From Shewanella inventionis (lineage in GTDB: Bacteria; Pseudomonadota; Gammaproteobacteria; Enterobacterales; Shewanellaceae), in NCBI RefSeq assembly GCF_014641855.1, contig NZ_BMII01000017.1:1-64000 (forward strand): a stretch of 64,000 nt of DNA. Reading direction: 5' to 3'. Made by a program: the position numbers and the translations under genes. Every line of letters starts with the position of its first letter. Position 1 is the first letter of the stretch. Below the pieces are notes generated by a model. The model had not been told where the DNA came from and did not search any database. It worked only from the letters and a program-made list of their open reading frames with translations. Positions 52,057-60,679 of the stretch are shown piece after piece.

Positions 52057-54402
52057 TTATTTCGAATTTTTTGATTGGATTGCCTGGGCGCTAGCAAGCG
52101 GCCCAATAAGCTGTGCGCGGCCTTTAAATGGATACTGGGCTCCATTAACAGTAATCACGCTTTGGGTTTGCTCTGTTACAACGTTATTTGAATGATTCAT
52201 CGCGAGTAGATATTGCTGACCATCAGTAAAACGAATGGTTAACGCTGCTAATTCTGCTTGTTGGTAATGATTAAGCTCCGCCACATTGCTGGTGGCCCCA
52301 AGGGTATATTCTTTTGACGGGTTGTATTCACCGTGGGGTTCTATCACGTTAATAAAGGTGTGGTTTGTGGCATTAACCCGATGAATAAACGCTTGTTGCT
52401 GACGTAAATTCATATTGGGATCGTTTGCCCCTAGCTGTGTAAATAACATTTGCTCATCGTTGTGCTGTGATGAGTTGGCGTTTACTAACGTGCTTAAGGT
52501 GTAAAAACGGCCATTGTTATTAAGCCAGGTAATTTTTGCCAATCGATTAAGCATGCTGTGGGTGGTTAAGTTAGCGGTTGCTAACAACCATAGGTGCTGG
52601 TAACCATGGTGCTGCCCTAAAGCTTGTAATTGATTGAGCGATGCTTTGCGTTGAAAGTTAGTGTCAATCAATTGTCCTTGGTAATGCACAGGCAAGTCGT
52701 ATTGGTGTGGCTTGTTTGCCTTGACGTGCATGATATCAATACCAATTACTGCATCACGCTGTTTAATATTAACCAGAGCAAGTGTGCGTTTAAATGCGAC
52801 ATCTTCATAAGCGGTGTCTATTGATGCTGAGGCAATGGTTAAGTTTGGCTGCGACTCATAAAATTTAAGTTGTGGGTGGTGCTTATTGGCCATGTTAAGT
52901 TTGCCGTTAAAATGGCTTTGCTCATCAACCACCAAGGTATTATGGGCAATAGTTTGTTTAGCCCACGAGTTGTTTTCTGGGAGGTAGCCTCCACCAAACT
53001 TGGCTTCAATATTTAAAAAGCGTGCGGCGCCGTAGTCCGATACAATTTCATTGCCTTTGTCGTAAAATTGCCACGTGAGTTTATCAAAATGGCCATGACC
53101 TAAGCCTTGTGCTGTGGCTTTAAATACCAAGGTTTGATCGGTTTTACCACCTTGACGCATCACCACTAAAGCACCGTTATCACCCTGTTGGCCATCGCGG
53201 TATAACGACGACACAAACGGGTAAGGTTGTTGTAATTGGTTATCTAACCCTTGAGCGATTTTTAGGCCGTCACCAGTGAGTAAAATATTATTTTGTTGCT
53301 GGGCGATATCAAGTAAGCGTGGATCGTGATTAAGACCATAAGCAATGGCAATGCCATGGACTAATTCAATAGTGTCTATGCCTTTGCTATTAATGGCGTC
53401 ATTTAGCGGGAAAAGCAGTTTGTTGTAACTTAACTCAACCGAGCTTGTGATGGCTTTAAGTAAGATGCCATTTCGATATTCAAATATCTTACGCTGTGGC
53501 TCATTCTGCTCAATGGCTTTTGCAAACGTAACAAAAGGCATTAAGGCATAGCGTTGATAATATGGCCCTTCATTGTAATAGCCGTCGGGTGAAAATAGCT
53601 CATCTAGCTGGCGCATAAAGCCGCCTTTTTTGGCTAGATTTAGGTCATATAATGCACGTTCAACCCACAATGGTTTGTCTAATACATAACCCGTCATACC
53701 CACAGCTGCTGTTGCCCATGTGCCGTGGTTATGGACTTTATTAAATGTTTTTGGCGACTGTTCAGATAAAAATAATGCCACTGGCATTATTGCGCCCATT
53801 TCAATGCTGTTACGTTCTGCAGGGGTTAGGGCATCATAAATAAAATCATATGCCTGAATTGTGTGGACTAACCACACTGCCTCGTTAAGCCCTTGCCAAA
53901 ACAGTTTGCCTTCGTTGCTGCTCTTACGTTTTGGATGCAGCGGCAGTGTTGGGTAAAGCTTGGCGTATTGCAGCAGCATATGTTTAACGTATTGGGCATA
54001 TTTTTTATCGCCCGTCAGCTGATAAATAATGCCAGTATCGTACATTTGCTGATAATTGCTTTTATGTTTTTCGTGGGTATAACCGCCGCCAGCATCCTGT
54101 GGAACAGGCACTTCAATAGCTTGAGTTAACCCTTGGTCCACACGCGCTAATGTGGCGTTAAAAGCCTCTTGAAATGCACCAGGTTGCGCAATGGCTTGTT
54201 TCATGTCGGCCACATCTTGCTGGTTGATGACAAGATTAGGGTGCTGTGCAGCCGTGGCCGAAAATGACACGGTATAAGCGATTAAAACCCGTAAAGCGAT
54301 GCTGCCAATACGGCGAGTTATTGACATTGCTAGTCTGTAAAATGCGCTTGTAAATATATACGATGGTATGGGGTGGCCTGTTGCTAGCTTGATGTTGTTC
54401 AT
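52057..54402 (-). CDS. Oligoalginate lyase, polysaccharide lyase family 17
   Basis: An exolytic alginate lyase that releases unsaturated monouronates. It has 781 residues: signal peptide, an alpha/alpha-toroid domain with NKVHNHGTWATAAVGMTG (His226) and PDGYYNEGPYYQRYA (Tyr282), and a C-terminal heparinase II/III-like beta domain (GHGHFDKLTWQFY, SDYGAARFL). The spacing of His226 and Tyr282 equals that of His202 and Tyr258 in Saccharophagus Alg17C. The ATG overlaps the PL6 stop as ATGA; the best signal peptide instead starts at an internal Met26 (54327), so the real start is uncertain. No ribosome binding site is clear at either. Confidence 0.93.
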   Translation of the reverse strand: MNNIKLATGHPIPSYIFTSAFYRLAMSITRRIGSIALRVLIAYTVSFSATAAQHPNLVINQQDVADMKQAIAQPGAFQEAFNATLARVDQGLTQAIEVPVPQDAGGGYTHEKHKSNYQQMYDTGIIYQLTGDKKYAQYVKHMLLQYAKLYPTLPLHPKRKSSNEGKLFWQGLNEAVWLVHTIQAYDFIYDALTPAERNSIEMGAIMPVALFLSEQSPKTFNKVHNHGTWATAAVGMTGYVLDKPLWVERALYDLNLAKKGGFMRQLDELFSPDGYYNEGPYYQRYALMPFVTFAKAIEQNEPQRKIFEYRNGILLKAITSSVELSYNKLLFPLNDAINSKGIDTIELVHGIAIAYGLNHDPRLLDIAQQQNNILLTGDGLKIAQGLDNQLQQPYPFVSSLYRDGQQGDNGALVVMRQGGKTDQTLVFKATAQGLGHGHFDKLTWQFYDKGNEIVSDYGAARFLNIEAKFGGGYLPENNSWAKQTIAHNTLVVDEQSHFNGKLNMANKHHPQLKFYESQPNLTIASASIDTAYEDVAFKRTLALVNIKQRDAVIGIDIMHVKANKPHQYDLPVHYQGQLIDTNFQRKASLNQLQALGQHHGYQHLWLLATANLTTHSMLNRLAKITWLNNNGRFYTLSTLVNANSSQHNDEQMLFTQLGANDPNMNLRQQQAFIHRVNATNHTFINVIEPHGEYNPSKEYTLGATSNVAELNHYQQAELAALTIRFTDGQQYLLAMNHSNNVVTEQTQSVITVNGAQYPFKGRAQLIGPLASAQAIQSKNSK

Positions 54403-56687
54403 AGTGATTGCGCTTTATTATTGTTGATTGTTGCGGTTTGCTTACCCACAGCCACAAGCTCAGTGACAATAGGATGGGCAGTGTTATTGAGTTGATTGTT
54501 TGCAATGCGTGTTTGCGGCTCTCCCACGGTATGCTCAACAATAATAGGCGCACTTTGGCTAAATTGATTGTGCTCAATCGTGCTCACCTGAACCCCGTGT
54601 AAGTTAAGCACGGCACCAGTGTGATTGTTTTTACCAAGGCTAACGCGAGTAAACTGATTGTTATTAACCAATACATGAGGGCCAAAAGTGCTCTCGTCTG
54701 TTCCTCCTCGATATACGGTTGCAATAACACCTTCAATATCAATGAATTGATTGTTGTTTAGGGTGAGGTACTCTGCGTTATAGATCCCTAGGTCATCGGT
54801 TTCTTTATTTAGGCGGAATATGTCGCCACTGATATGACGAAATTGACTGTGGCTTACATTAATGGCATCTGCAAATGCACGGTCACCTGAGTCAAAAAAA
54901 TGAAATGCTTGATTAACATTAAGTTGCTCAACGATGCTGTTTGTCATGTCAAAACGATAATTAGTTAACATGCCCCATTTACGAGTTCTTACGACGCTAT
55001 TGCCCGCAGAATCTGGGCTGCTTAAGCCATTTATCACTAAACCATCTAGTTGCAAGTTGCCGTTGTTTTGAATTTCAAATAGGGTTGGGCGTTCAAAGCG
55101 AATGATGGCTTTGTGCGGGTTAGCGGCTTTAAAGGTTAATGTTTTATTGATGTTGAGTATGTGGGTGACGTTATATTTTCCATCACTGAGTAATATGATG
55201 TCGCCTGATTTTGCATGTTTAACCGCATTGACTAAGTCATCGTCGGTCGCCGTTACATTAATCGTGTTGCCAGACTGGAAGGCTATTGTGGGTTCTGATT
55301 TAGGGTACCAAGGTGCGCCAGTATTTTGCTTTAATATTGGCTTGAGTGATGTGTTCGCCCCGTATTTAGCGAGTTTTTCATTGTTAGGGTATAACAGCCC
55401 ATTTGCGGCTCGTACCATGGTGATTGTTTGTGAGCTTATCCCCTTAGCCAGCGCGTCGTTGAGTGCTTTAGTGTCAAAGTTACTTGCATTTTGGATAAAC
55501 TCAAGACCACTGATGTCGTCATTTATGGTAAATGGTGAGGTTGAGCCTATGAATAAGTTTTGGCTTAATGTGCTGTTGAGTGGTATTGCTGTGCGCTCGT
55601 TATCACTGCCAGCGGCCAGTTCGATATGCTCAAGGTTGATAAAGCTATTATGGCTGACCTTAGCGTTAACTACTTGATGGTAGCGATTGATAGCTGAATT
55701 AGGTACGCCATTCATGATGGTAAAGCCACTGCCGAAGCGGTTACCGGTTAGCCCTTCTAGATAGTTGTTGGTGATAGTTTGATCGCGGTTAATGACGCGG
55801 ATCCCACCGGTATGTTCTACGCCATTTCCTAAAAATACATTGCTGTCGATAATATTTCCGTTGCCGTGCCTTAGGGTTAATGTGCCGCGTGAACTATAAA
55901 AGACGTTATTTTGAATACGGTTTTTGCCTGATTTTACCGAGATAATTTCAACTTCACCGTCGCAGCGATCGAAATAGTTATTTTCGATAACGGTAAATGA
56001 ATCGGTGAGTGAATATGGGCTGGTGCCAATTCGGATTGTTTCACCGCCGTTAGAGCCTAAAATCGGTCGAGGACCAAAGTAGTTGTGGTCAATTTTATGA
56101 TGGTTTTGTTGACTTTTTTTGCCTTCTAGACGAACGGCTACTGTGACACCAGCATTACGTTTACCAACAAAATGGTTGTGATCAAGGCGGTTATGTTGCC
56201 CGTATAGGCTGACCCAGTTGTCGGCTTCTTGTCGGTCTGGGTTGTTATAATTATCGATTACCACTTCAGTGACTCGAGAGTGGTTAGCTAGATCATGATT
56301 ACTTTTTCTAAAGGCGATGACTTCATTACTTGGTGTAAAGCCATCTTTAAACACTAAACCTGATACTTGTAAATATTCGCCTGCCAATTTTAGATCAGAT
56401 TGCCCTGACAGGATAACACGGCCTTTGGTTTGTGCAGTTAATGTGATTGGTTGTTTAGCTGTGCCTTTAGCTGAAAATACTATTTCAAAGTCTTGCCAGG
56501 TGCCATCTTGTAAAATGATGCTATCGCCTGGTTGCAGTTGTTTTAATACTTGTTGATATTGTGCTTGTGATGCAACTAAGTGCTCTTGTGCATTCACCTG
56601 AGCCGTTAAAGGAATCAACAGCGATAACAGAAATATTTTTGTGACTAACCCATATGAAAATGGTGTGTGGGAGTTGAATGGGCTCAT
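54399..56687 (-). CDS. Alginate lyase, polysaccharide lyase family 6, two-domain type
   Basis: A secreted lyase of 762 residues: signal peptide ending near VNA (residue 33), an N-terminal parallel beta-helix (about 35-420) and a second beta-helix (about 470-760). The catalytic pattern GEVEIISVK and RGTLTLRHG gives Glu245, Glu247, Lys252 and Arg273, and Asn213 precedes, with exactly the spacing of Asn181/Glu213/Glu215/Lys220/Arg241 in the Glaciecola enzyme AlyGC (calcium ligands and catalytic pair). First gene of the operon, divergent from the GntR gene. Confidence 0.94.
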   Translation of the reverse strand: MSPFNSHTPFSYGLVTKIFLLSLLIPLTAQVNAQEHLVASQAQYQQVLKQLQPGDSIILQDGTWQDFEIVFSAKGTAKQPITLTAQTKGRVILSGQSDLKLAGEYLQVSGLVFKDGFTPSNEVIAFRKSNHDLANHSRVTEVVIDNYNNPDRQEADNWVSLYGQHNRLDHNHFVGKRNAGVTVAVRLEGKKSQQNHHKIDHNYFGPRPILGSNGGETIRIGTSPYSLTDSFTVIENNYFDRCDGEVEIISVKSGKNRIQNNVFYSSRGTLTLRHGNGNIIDSNVFLGNGVEHTGGIRVINRDQTITNNYLEGLTGNRFGSGFTIMNGVPNSAINRYHQVVNAKVSHNSFINLEHIELAAGSDNERTAIPLNSTLSQNLFIGSTSPFTINDDISGLEFIQNASNFDTKALNDALAKGISSQTITMVRAANGLLYPNNEKLAKYGANTSLKPILKQNTGAPWYPKSEPTIAFQSGNTINVTATDDDLVNAVKHAKSGDIILLSDGKYNVTHILNINKTLTFKAANPHKAIIRFERPTLFEIQNNGNLQLDGLVINGLSSPDSAGNSVVRTRKWGMLTNYRFDMTNSIVEQLNVNQAFHFFDSGDRAFADAINVSHSQFRHISGDIFRLNKETDDLGIYNAEYLTLNNNQFIDIEGVIATVYRGGTDESTFGPHVLVNNNQFTRVSLGKNNHTGAVLNLHGVQVSTIEHNQFSQSAPIIVEHTVGEPQTRIANNQLNNTAHPIVTELVAVGKQTATINNNKAQSL

Positions 56688-56736
56688 GTTGTCTCTCTAG
56701 TAGAACCTAATTAATTTTCCACCAATACATCTGTAT

Positions 56737-56753
56737 AAATTGGTAGACCAGAT
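56737..56753. promoter_or_regulatory. GntR-type operator candidate before PL6
   Basis: AAATTGGTAGACCAGAT is close to the TTGGTATACCAA-type site bound by ExuR/UxuR-like FCD regulators. It lies about 50 bp upstream of the PL6 start. Confidence 0.5.
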
Positions 56754-57066
56754 ATCCTTTGATATAAATAAATGCGTTTTGGCGCTTGAGTATCACAGTC
56801 TTTCATTGGGGTTGCGTGTCTGTGTCAAAGGATATTAATGAATAGCTCAAGGATTAAAGATGATGATATGAGGCACACAACATGATTACATGAGGTTGTT
56901 TTTTCGCTTCTATTTTGTTTGTAGTATCATTTATTTTGTTAAATTTCACTTTAATCACCCCAGATCTGTGCATTCTTTCTGTTAGCGGAACACTCCGCTT
57001 TTAAGGCATATTGAGTATTACTCTGCGCCTGCATAGAAACTAACCAACTATTAACATCGTGTCAAC

Positions 57067-57086
57067 CAAATTGACTTACCAATTTG
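57067..57086. promoter_or_regulatory. Second GntR-type operator candidate
   Basis: CAAATTG-ACTTAC-CAATTTG, a seven-base inverted repeat containing ACTTACCAA. Its reverse complement TTGGTAAGTCAATTT recurs almost unchanged at 58296, beyond the 3' end of the regulator gene. Confidence 0.5.
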
Positions 57087-57222
57087 TTTGTTTTTATAGT
57101 TATTTGTTATTACCAATGCTATTAATGGTATGACAGTGTGCTATTGTTTTTATAATGTGAGTGGCATGTCATGTTATTTAGTTGTTTGCTGCCACGGTTT
57201 TAACCGATAATATGTCAGTATT

Positions 57223-57240
57223 AAACCACTTAATTGGTTT
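57223..57240. promoter_or_regulatory. Inverted repeat at the GntR gene start
   Basis: AAACCA-CTTAAT-TGGTTT lies 20 bp before the regulator ATG, next to its ribosome binding site. It could allow autorepression. Confidence 0.35.
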
Positions 57241-57260
57241 TACTTTTCGAAGGAAGGTAT

Positions 57261-58001
57261 ATGAAAAACCGTCGTTTATTTTGGCGAATCGTCGATACGA
57301 TAGAGGCTGCCATTGCTTGTGGCGAGTATCCCGTAGGCAGTCGTTTACCCCCAGAGCGTGAGCTCGCAGAGAAGTTTGAAGTTAGCAGGCCGACTATCCG
57401 TGAAGCGATCATTGCGTTAGAAGTGCGTGAAAAAGTGGAAGTCAAAACAGGCTCTGGTGTTTACGTGGTGAACAACCAAAAACAAAGCGTTAACGCAAGT
57501 AGCGTGAATGCTTTTGAGTTAACACAAGCTCGAGCTCTTGTTGAAGGTGAAATCGCTGCACTCGCGGCTAAAACCATTACAACAGAAGAGCTTGAAAGGC
57601 TTCACGGCACACTTGTCATGATGAAAGACATGGAAAATGTCGAAGAAGCCGACGAGCTGTTCCATCAAATCATTGCGCACTCTACCCGCAATGGTGCACT
57701 GATTAATTTATTTGAAAACATGTGGGCGTTGCGATCTTCGAGCAATGAAATTATCGAAGATTACAATATTGTGTGTAGCACCGACAATAATAAGACTTTA
57801 GCTGAGCATACAGCCATTTACGAAGCTTTATCTGCTCATGATGCAGCAGAGGCACGCTTAGCAATGCATAAACATTTTAATCGGTTAATTAACGTATTAT
57901 TTGACAAGCTTGAGCAGCAAGCCTTAGAAGAAGTACGCCGTAAAAACAGTGCTAATCGCGATCTGTATTCAATTGAAAATTTAGTTAAAATTAAAGGCTA
58001 A
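57261..58001 (+). CDS. FadR/GntR-family regulator of the alginate operon
   Basis: A 246-residue repressor-type protein: winged helix (about 6-70; GSRLPPERELAEKFEVSRPTIREAIIALE) and an FCD ligand-binding domain (about 85-225; NAFELTQARALVEGEIAALAA and the histidine-bearing DELFHQIIAHSTRN and LAEHTAIYEALSAHDA segments that bind metal in this family). Resembles UxuR/ExuR-type regulators, which sense uronate derivatives. Divergent position suggests control of the alginate operon; the effector is unknown. AGGAAGG precedes the chosen ATG. Confidence 0.9.
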   Translation: MKNRRLFWRIVDTIEAAIACGEYPVGSRLPPERELAEKFEVSRPTIREAIIALEVREKVEVKTGSGVYVVNNQKQSVNASSVNAFELTQARALVEGEIAALAAKTITTEELERLHGTLVMMKDMENVEEADELFHQIIAHSTRNGALINLFENMWALRSSSNEIIEDYNIVCSTDNNKTLAEHTAIYEALSAHDAAEARLAMHKHFNRLINVLFDKLEQQALEEVRRKNSANRDLYSIENLVKIKG

Positions 58002-58016
58002 GGTTTTTATCACTAT

Positions 58017-58050
58017 AAACGCACTGTCGCTATCGTCAGTGCGTTTTTTT
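58017..58050 (+). terminator. Terminator after the GntR gene
   Basis: Stem AAACGCACTG / CAGTGCGTTT with a ten-base loop and a run of seven T residues. Confidence 0.8.
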
Positions 58051-58295
58051 ATGTCAACAAATAAAAAAAAAGACCCCAAAGAAAACTAAGGGGCCGACTA
58101 ATGGTATGAGACTGAGGAGCTCAACCTAAATAAGCGACATCCATGTCGAGTGTTGTCATACAGTTATGTTCGTAAGCTAAGCCAATCTGTGTTTAAGATT
58201 GCTGGGAGTTGCCATGCAGTTAAGTCGTAAACACCTTTAGCGGGTAAAATGATTTTAGGCTTTGGTTATTTATTGTGTCAACCAATTATTTTTTT

Positions 58296-58311
58296 TTGGT
58301 AAGTCCAATTT
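58296..58311. promoter_or_regulatory. Operator-like site downstream of the GntR gene
   Basis: TTGGTAAGTCCAATTT resembles the reverse complement of the site at 57067-57086 with one extra C. Flanking AACCAAT (58280) and ATTGGTT (58314) form an outer inverted repeat. The 11-mer GTGTCAACCAA precedes both sites (57059 and 58275). Confidence 0.4.
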
Positions 58312-58378
58312 AGATTGGTTAAGGTGGCGCAGTGTTTATTTGGGGCTTAGGTTAATTGTCGTTAAGCCCATCTTAGAT

Positions 58379-58426
58379 AGCTTGGTATATACCTAATAGT
58401 CTGGTTGAATGGGTATATACCATGCT
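58379..58426. other. Long hairpin beyond rlmG
   Basis: Arms AGCTTGGTATATACC (58379-58393) and GGTATATACCATGCT (58412-58426) pair with one mismatch over 15 bp. Each arm contains the 10-bp palindrome GGTATATACC. It may be the rlmG terminator without a T run, or a paired operator. Confidence 0.45.
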
Positions 58427-58435
58427 TGGAATGGG

Positions 58436-59581
58436 TTATTTCTTGGCTTGTAAAATGACAAACTTACCGTTAGAGGCGATGGTCGTGCAGTTATTAAAAA
58501 TACGCTTAATTTTAACGTGATAGGCCAGGTGTCTATTACCTACAACATGCAAAATGCCGCCAGTTTTTAAACGTTTGTAAGCATCAACAAACATTTGCCA
58601 CGCAATATGATCGGTAATCGCTTCGCCTTGATGAAAAGGGGGATTACAGAGCACAAGATCTGGGCTAATGTGCGCAGGAAGGTGAGTTAAACAATCGTCC
58701 CAATAAAACACCCCTTGTGGTAAATCATCATCACTGTCTAACTTATTGTGTTGCCAGTTGTGCTGCGCCGATGCAATGGCCATATCTGAGTCATCGACAA
58801 AGTGAATACTTGCATTGGGGTAACATTGTTTTGCATGCAACCCTAAAATGCCATTACCACAGCCTAAATCAATCACCTGCTTAAAGTCGCCTTTAGGCAT
58901 GTTGTCGAGCATGATCCTCGCACCAATATCGAGTTTGTTGGCTGCAAACACATTGGCAAGGTTGGTGATTGTCAGCCCTAACTCATCTACTTTCCAACTC
59001 ACGGGGTTTGCTAACTCTCGTGGCTTGCCGTCACTGACACAAGTGATTACTCGTGTTTTCTTCCAGGTTAAACTGGCGCTTGCGGTACCTAAGTTTTTTT
59101 CGATGATACTGAGTAACGCTGCATTAATGGATTTTGCTTTAGCACCAATTAGCACTTGGGTTCCCGCGGGCAAAACAGCTGACAAACGTGCCAGTTGTTG
59201 AGCAAAATAATGCAAGTTTTTAGGCAGTTTCATTAATACCAATTGTGTGTGCTTTGGTAGGATTTCACGGCTATTGATAATGTGTAAAGACGCTGGGGTT
59301 AATTGATTGTGTTGCAGGTTGTATTGGCAACCAAGCAAACTGGTTTTTGCATCGGTTTCCAGTGTAATAGGCCACTGAGGCTCAATAGATACCAAGGCGC
59401 AAGACAAGGCGCCAAAACTGTCGTTGAGGATTGCCGTGGGAATTGCACTCTGTTGGACATCGACTAAATGTTTAATTAGGTGTTCATCGGCTGCGTCCCA
59501 TGCTTGTAAATTTGAAGCTTGCTGAGTAGGGTAGCGAAAAAGCTCAAGTTCAATGCCTGCGCAAGCAAATTGAGTAGTCAT
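58436..59581 (-). CDS. rlmG: 23S rRNA guanine-1835 N2-methyltransferase
   Basis: Methylates G1835 of 23S rRNA. It has 381 residues from MTTQFACAG. The tandem RsmC-like fold shows [15 protein letters not shown] and [13 protein letters not shown] in the N-terminal half, and the SAM motif [13 protein letters not shown] plus the catalytic [13 protein letters not shown] in the C-terminal half. It ends [17 protein letters not shown] like Escherichia RlmG. An upstream in-frame ATG at 59665 adds 28 unlikely residues. AGGT lies about ten bases before the chosen start. Confidence 0.95.
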   Translation of the reverse strand: MTTQFACAGIELELFRYPTQQASNLQAWDAADEHLIKHLVDVQQSAIPTAILNDSFGALSCALVSIEPQWPITLETDAKTSLLGCQYNLQHNQLTPASLHIINSREILPKHTQLVLMKLPKNLHYFAQQLARLSAVLPAGTQVLIGAKAKSINAALLSIIEKNLGTASASLTWKKTRVITCVSDGKPRELANPVSWKVDELGLTITNLANVFAANKLDIGARIMLDNMPKGDFKQVIDLGCGNGILGLHAKQCYPNASIHFVDDSDMAIASAQHNWQHNKLDSDDDLPQGVFYWDDCLTHLPAHISPDLVLCNPPFHQGEAITDHIAWQMFVDAYKRLKTGGILHVVGNRHLAYHVKIKRIFNNCTTIASNGKFVILQAKK

Positions 59582-59770
59582 GGGTTTATTACCTAAATAA
59601 AAGAATGTTGATGAATGCAAGATGCCGTTTATCGGTCGAGTTTTAATGACAAAAGCTCTGAACATTATCTCAGATATCGTTTAATAGCGCGAGGTTGATT
59701 GAGTATAAGATTGCTATTGGCCAAAGGGTTGAGTAAATTGTAAATACATAAAACATATCAAGGGATAGTG

Positions 59771-60181
59771 ATGAAAGGTGCTGGTGGAACGTCAGGTGGT
59801 ATTGGGCAGTTTTTTATTGGTTTAGCCATGATGTGTGGCGGATTTTATATGTTACTGAATGCCATTAAGGTCACTAGTTCTTTTGGACTTGGCAGTCATT
59901 TATATCAATTTGGTGGCTTTGGGTTAACCAGTGGAATGGTGATGATCCCCTTTATTTTTGGTGTGGGGATGATGTTTTACAATGCTAAAAACCCATTTGG
60001 TTGGCTACTCACTTTTGGTGCACTTATTGCGCTGATTTTTGGGGTGATAAGTTCGATTAATTTTCGTTTTACTTACATGAGTGCCTTTGATTTAATTGTT
60101 ATTTTAGTGCTCAGCATTGGTGGGCTTGGTTTGTTTTTACGCTCATTAAAAGCCATTGATAATCGTTACCCAGATGCTTAA
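59771..60181 (+). CDS. Small uncharacterised membrane protein
   Basis: A 136-residue protein with about four membrane segments and a glycine-rich N-terminus (GAGGTSGGIGQFFIGLAMMCGG). I do not recognise a family. AGGGA lies five bases before the ATG. The last 22 codons (from IGGLGLFLRSL to the stop) are the first unit of the tandem array that follows, and they are repeated three more times downstream without the rest of the gene. It is divergent from rlmG. Confidence 0.8.
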   Translation: MKGAGGTSGGIGQFFIGLAMMCGGFYMLLNAIKVTSSFGLGSHLYQFGGFGLTSGMVMIPFIFGVGMMFYNAKNPFGWLLTFGALIALIFGVISSINFRFTYMSAFDLIVILVLSIGGLGLFLRSLKAIDNRYPDA

Positions 60182-60679
60182 GCAATGTGCAATTAGCTGC
60201 CGCTTGTTTTTACATCAATGCTTGTACATCAATGCTTGTACATCGATAGCGGGCGTGCAGTGACTAATATTGGTGGGCTTGGTTTGTTTTTACGCTCATT
60301 AAAAGCCATTGATAATCGTTACCCAGATGCTTAAGCAATGTGCAATTAGCTGCCGCTTGTTGTTACATCAATGCTTGTACATCAATGCTTGTACATCGAG
60401 AGCGGGGCGTGCAGTGACTAATATTGGTGGGCTTGGTTTGTTTTTACGCTCATTAAAAGCCATTGATAATCGTTACCCAGATGCTTAAGCAATGTGCAAT
60501 TAGCTGCCGCTTGTTTTTACATCAATGCTTGTACACCGAGAGCGGGCGTGCAGTGCTAATATTGGAGGGCTTGGTTTGTTTTACGCTCATTAAAAGCCAT
60601 TGATAATCGTTACCCAGATGCTTAAGCAATGTGCAATTAGCAGCCGCTTGTTTGTACATCGATAACTGGCCGTGCAGTG
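60116..60679. repeat. Four decaying tandem copies of a gene-junction unit
   Basis: Units start with ATTGGTGGGCTTGG at 60116, 60269 and 60423 and ATTGGAGGGCTTGG at 60561; lengths are 153, 154, 138 and about 119 bp. Each unit holds the last 22 codons and stop of the upstream membrane-protein gene, a short spacer and, on the other strand, sequence matching the end of the pilin gene. The coding-derived part of copies 1-3 is identical; the rest drifts. A nested 14-bp repeat ACATCAATGCTTGT occurs 2, 2, 1 and 0 times in copies 1 to 4. The last copy forms the real 3' end of the pilin gene. Confidence 0.95.

Larger units (their letters stand above)
56688..57260. other. Regulatory gap between PL6 and the GntR gene
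   Basis: A 573-bp, AT-rich region without a supported gene. It carries three operator-like inverted repeats (listed separately) and a small hairpin AGCGGA-ACAC-TCCGCT followed by TTTT at 56984-57002, which might end a leader or short transcript. A CRP-like half site (TGTGA, 57156) is too weak to claim. Confidence 0.55.
58051..58435. other. Gap between the GntR gene and rlmG
   Basis: No gene was found. It contains an A-rich tract, the operator-like site at 58296-58311 and a long hairpin at 58379-58426 just beyond the rlmG stop. Confidence 0.5.

Noticed and set aside
55102..55677. 191-codon plus-strand frame opposite PL6
   Set aside because: It lies entirely inside the well-supported PL6 gene and has no ribosome binding site or family signature.
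56984..57002. Small regulatory RNA ending at a hairpin with T run in the PL6-GntR gap
   Set aside because: The stem is only six base pairs and no promoter was found at a suitable distance.
57156..57171. CRP-like TGTGA half site in the alginate regulatory region
   Set aside because: The second half (TGTCA) agrees poorly with TCACA, so a CRP site cannot be claimed.
60116..60679. CRISPR array
   Set aside because: The repeats are head-to-tail without unique spacers, units are about 150 bp long, and no cas genes are present.
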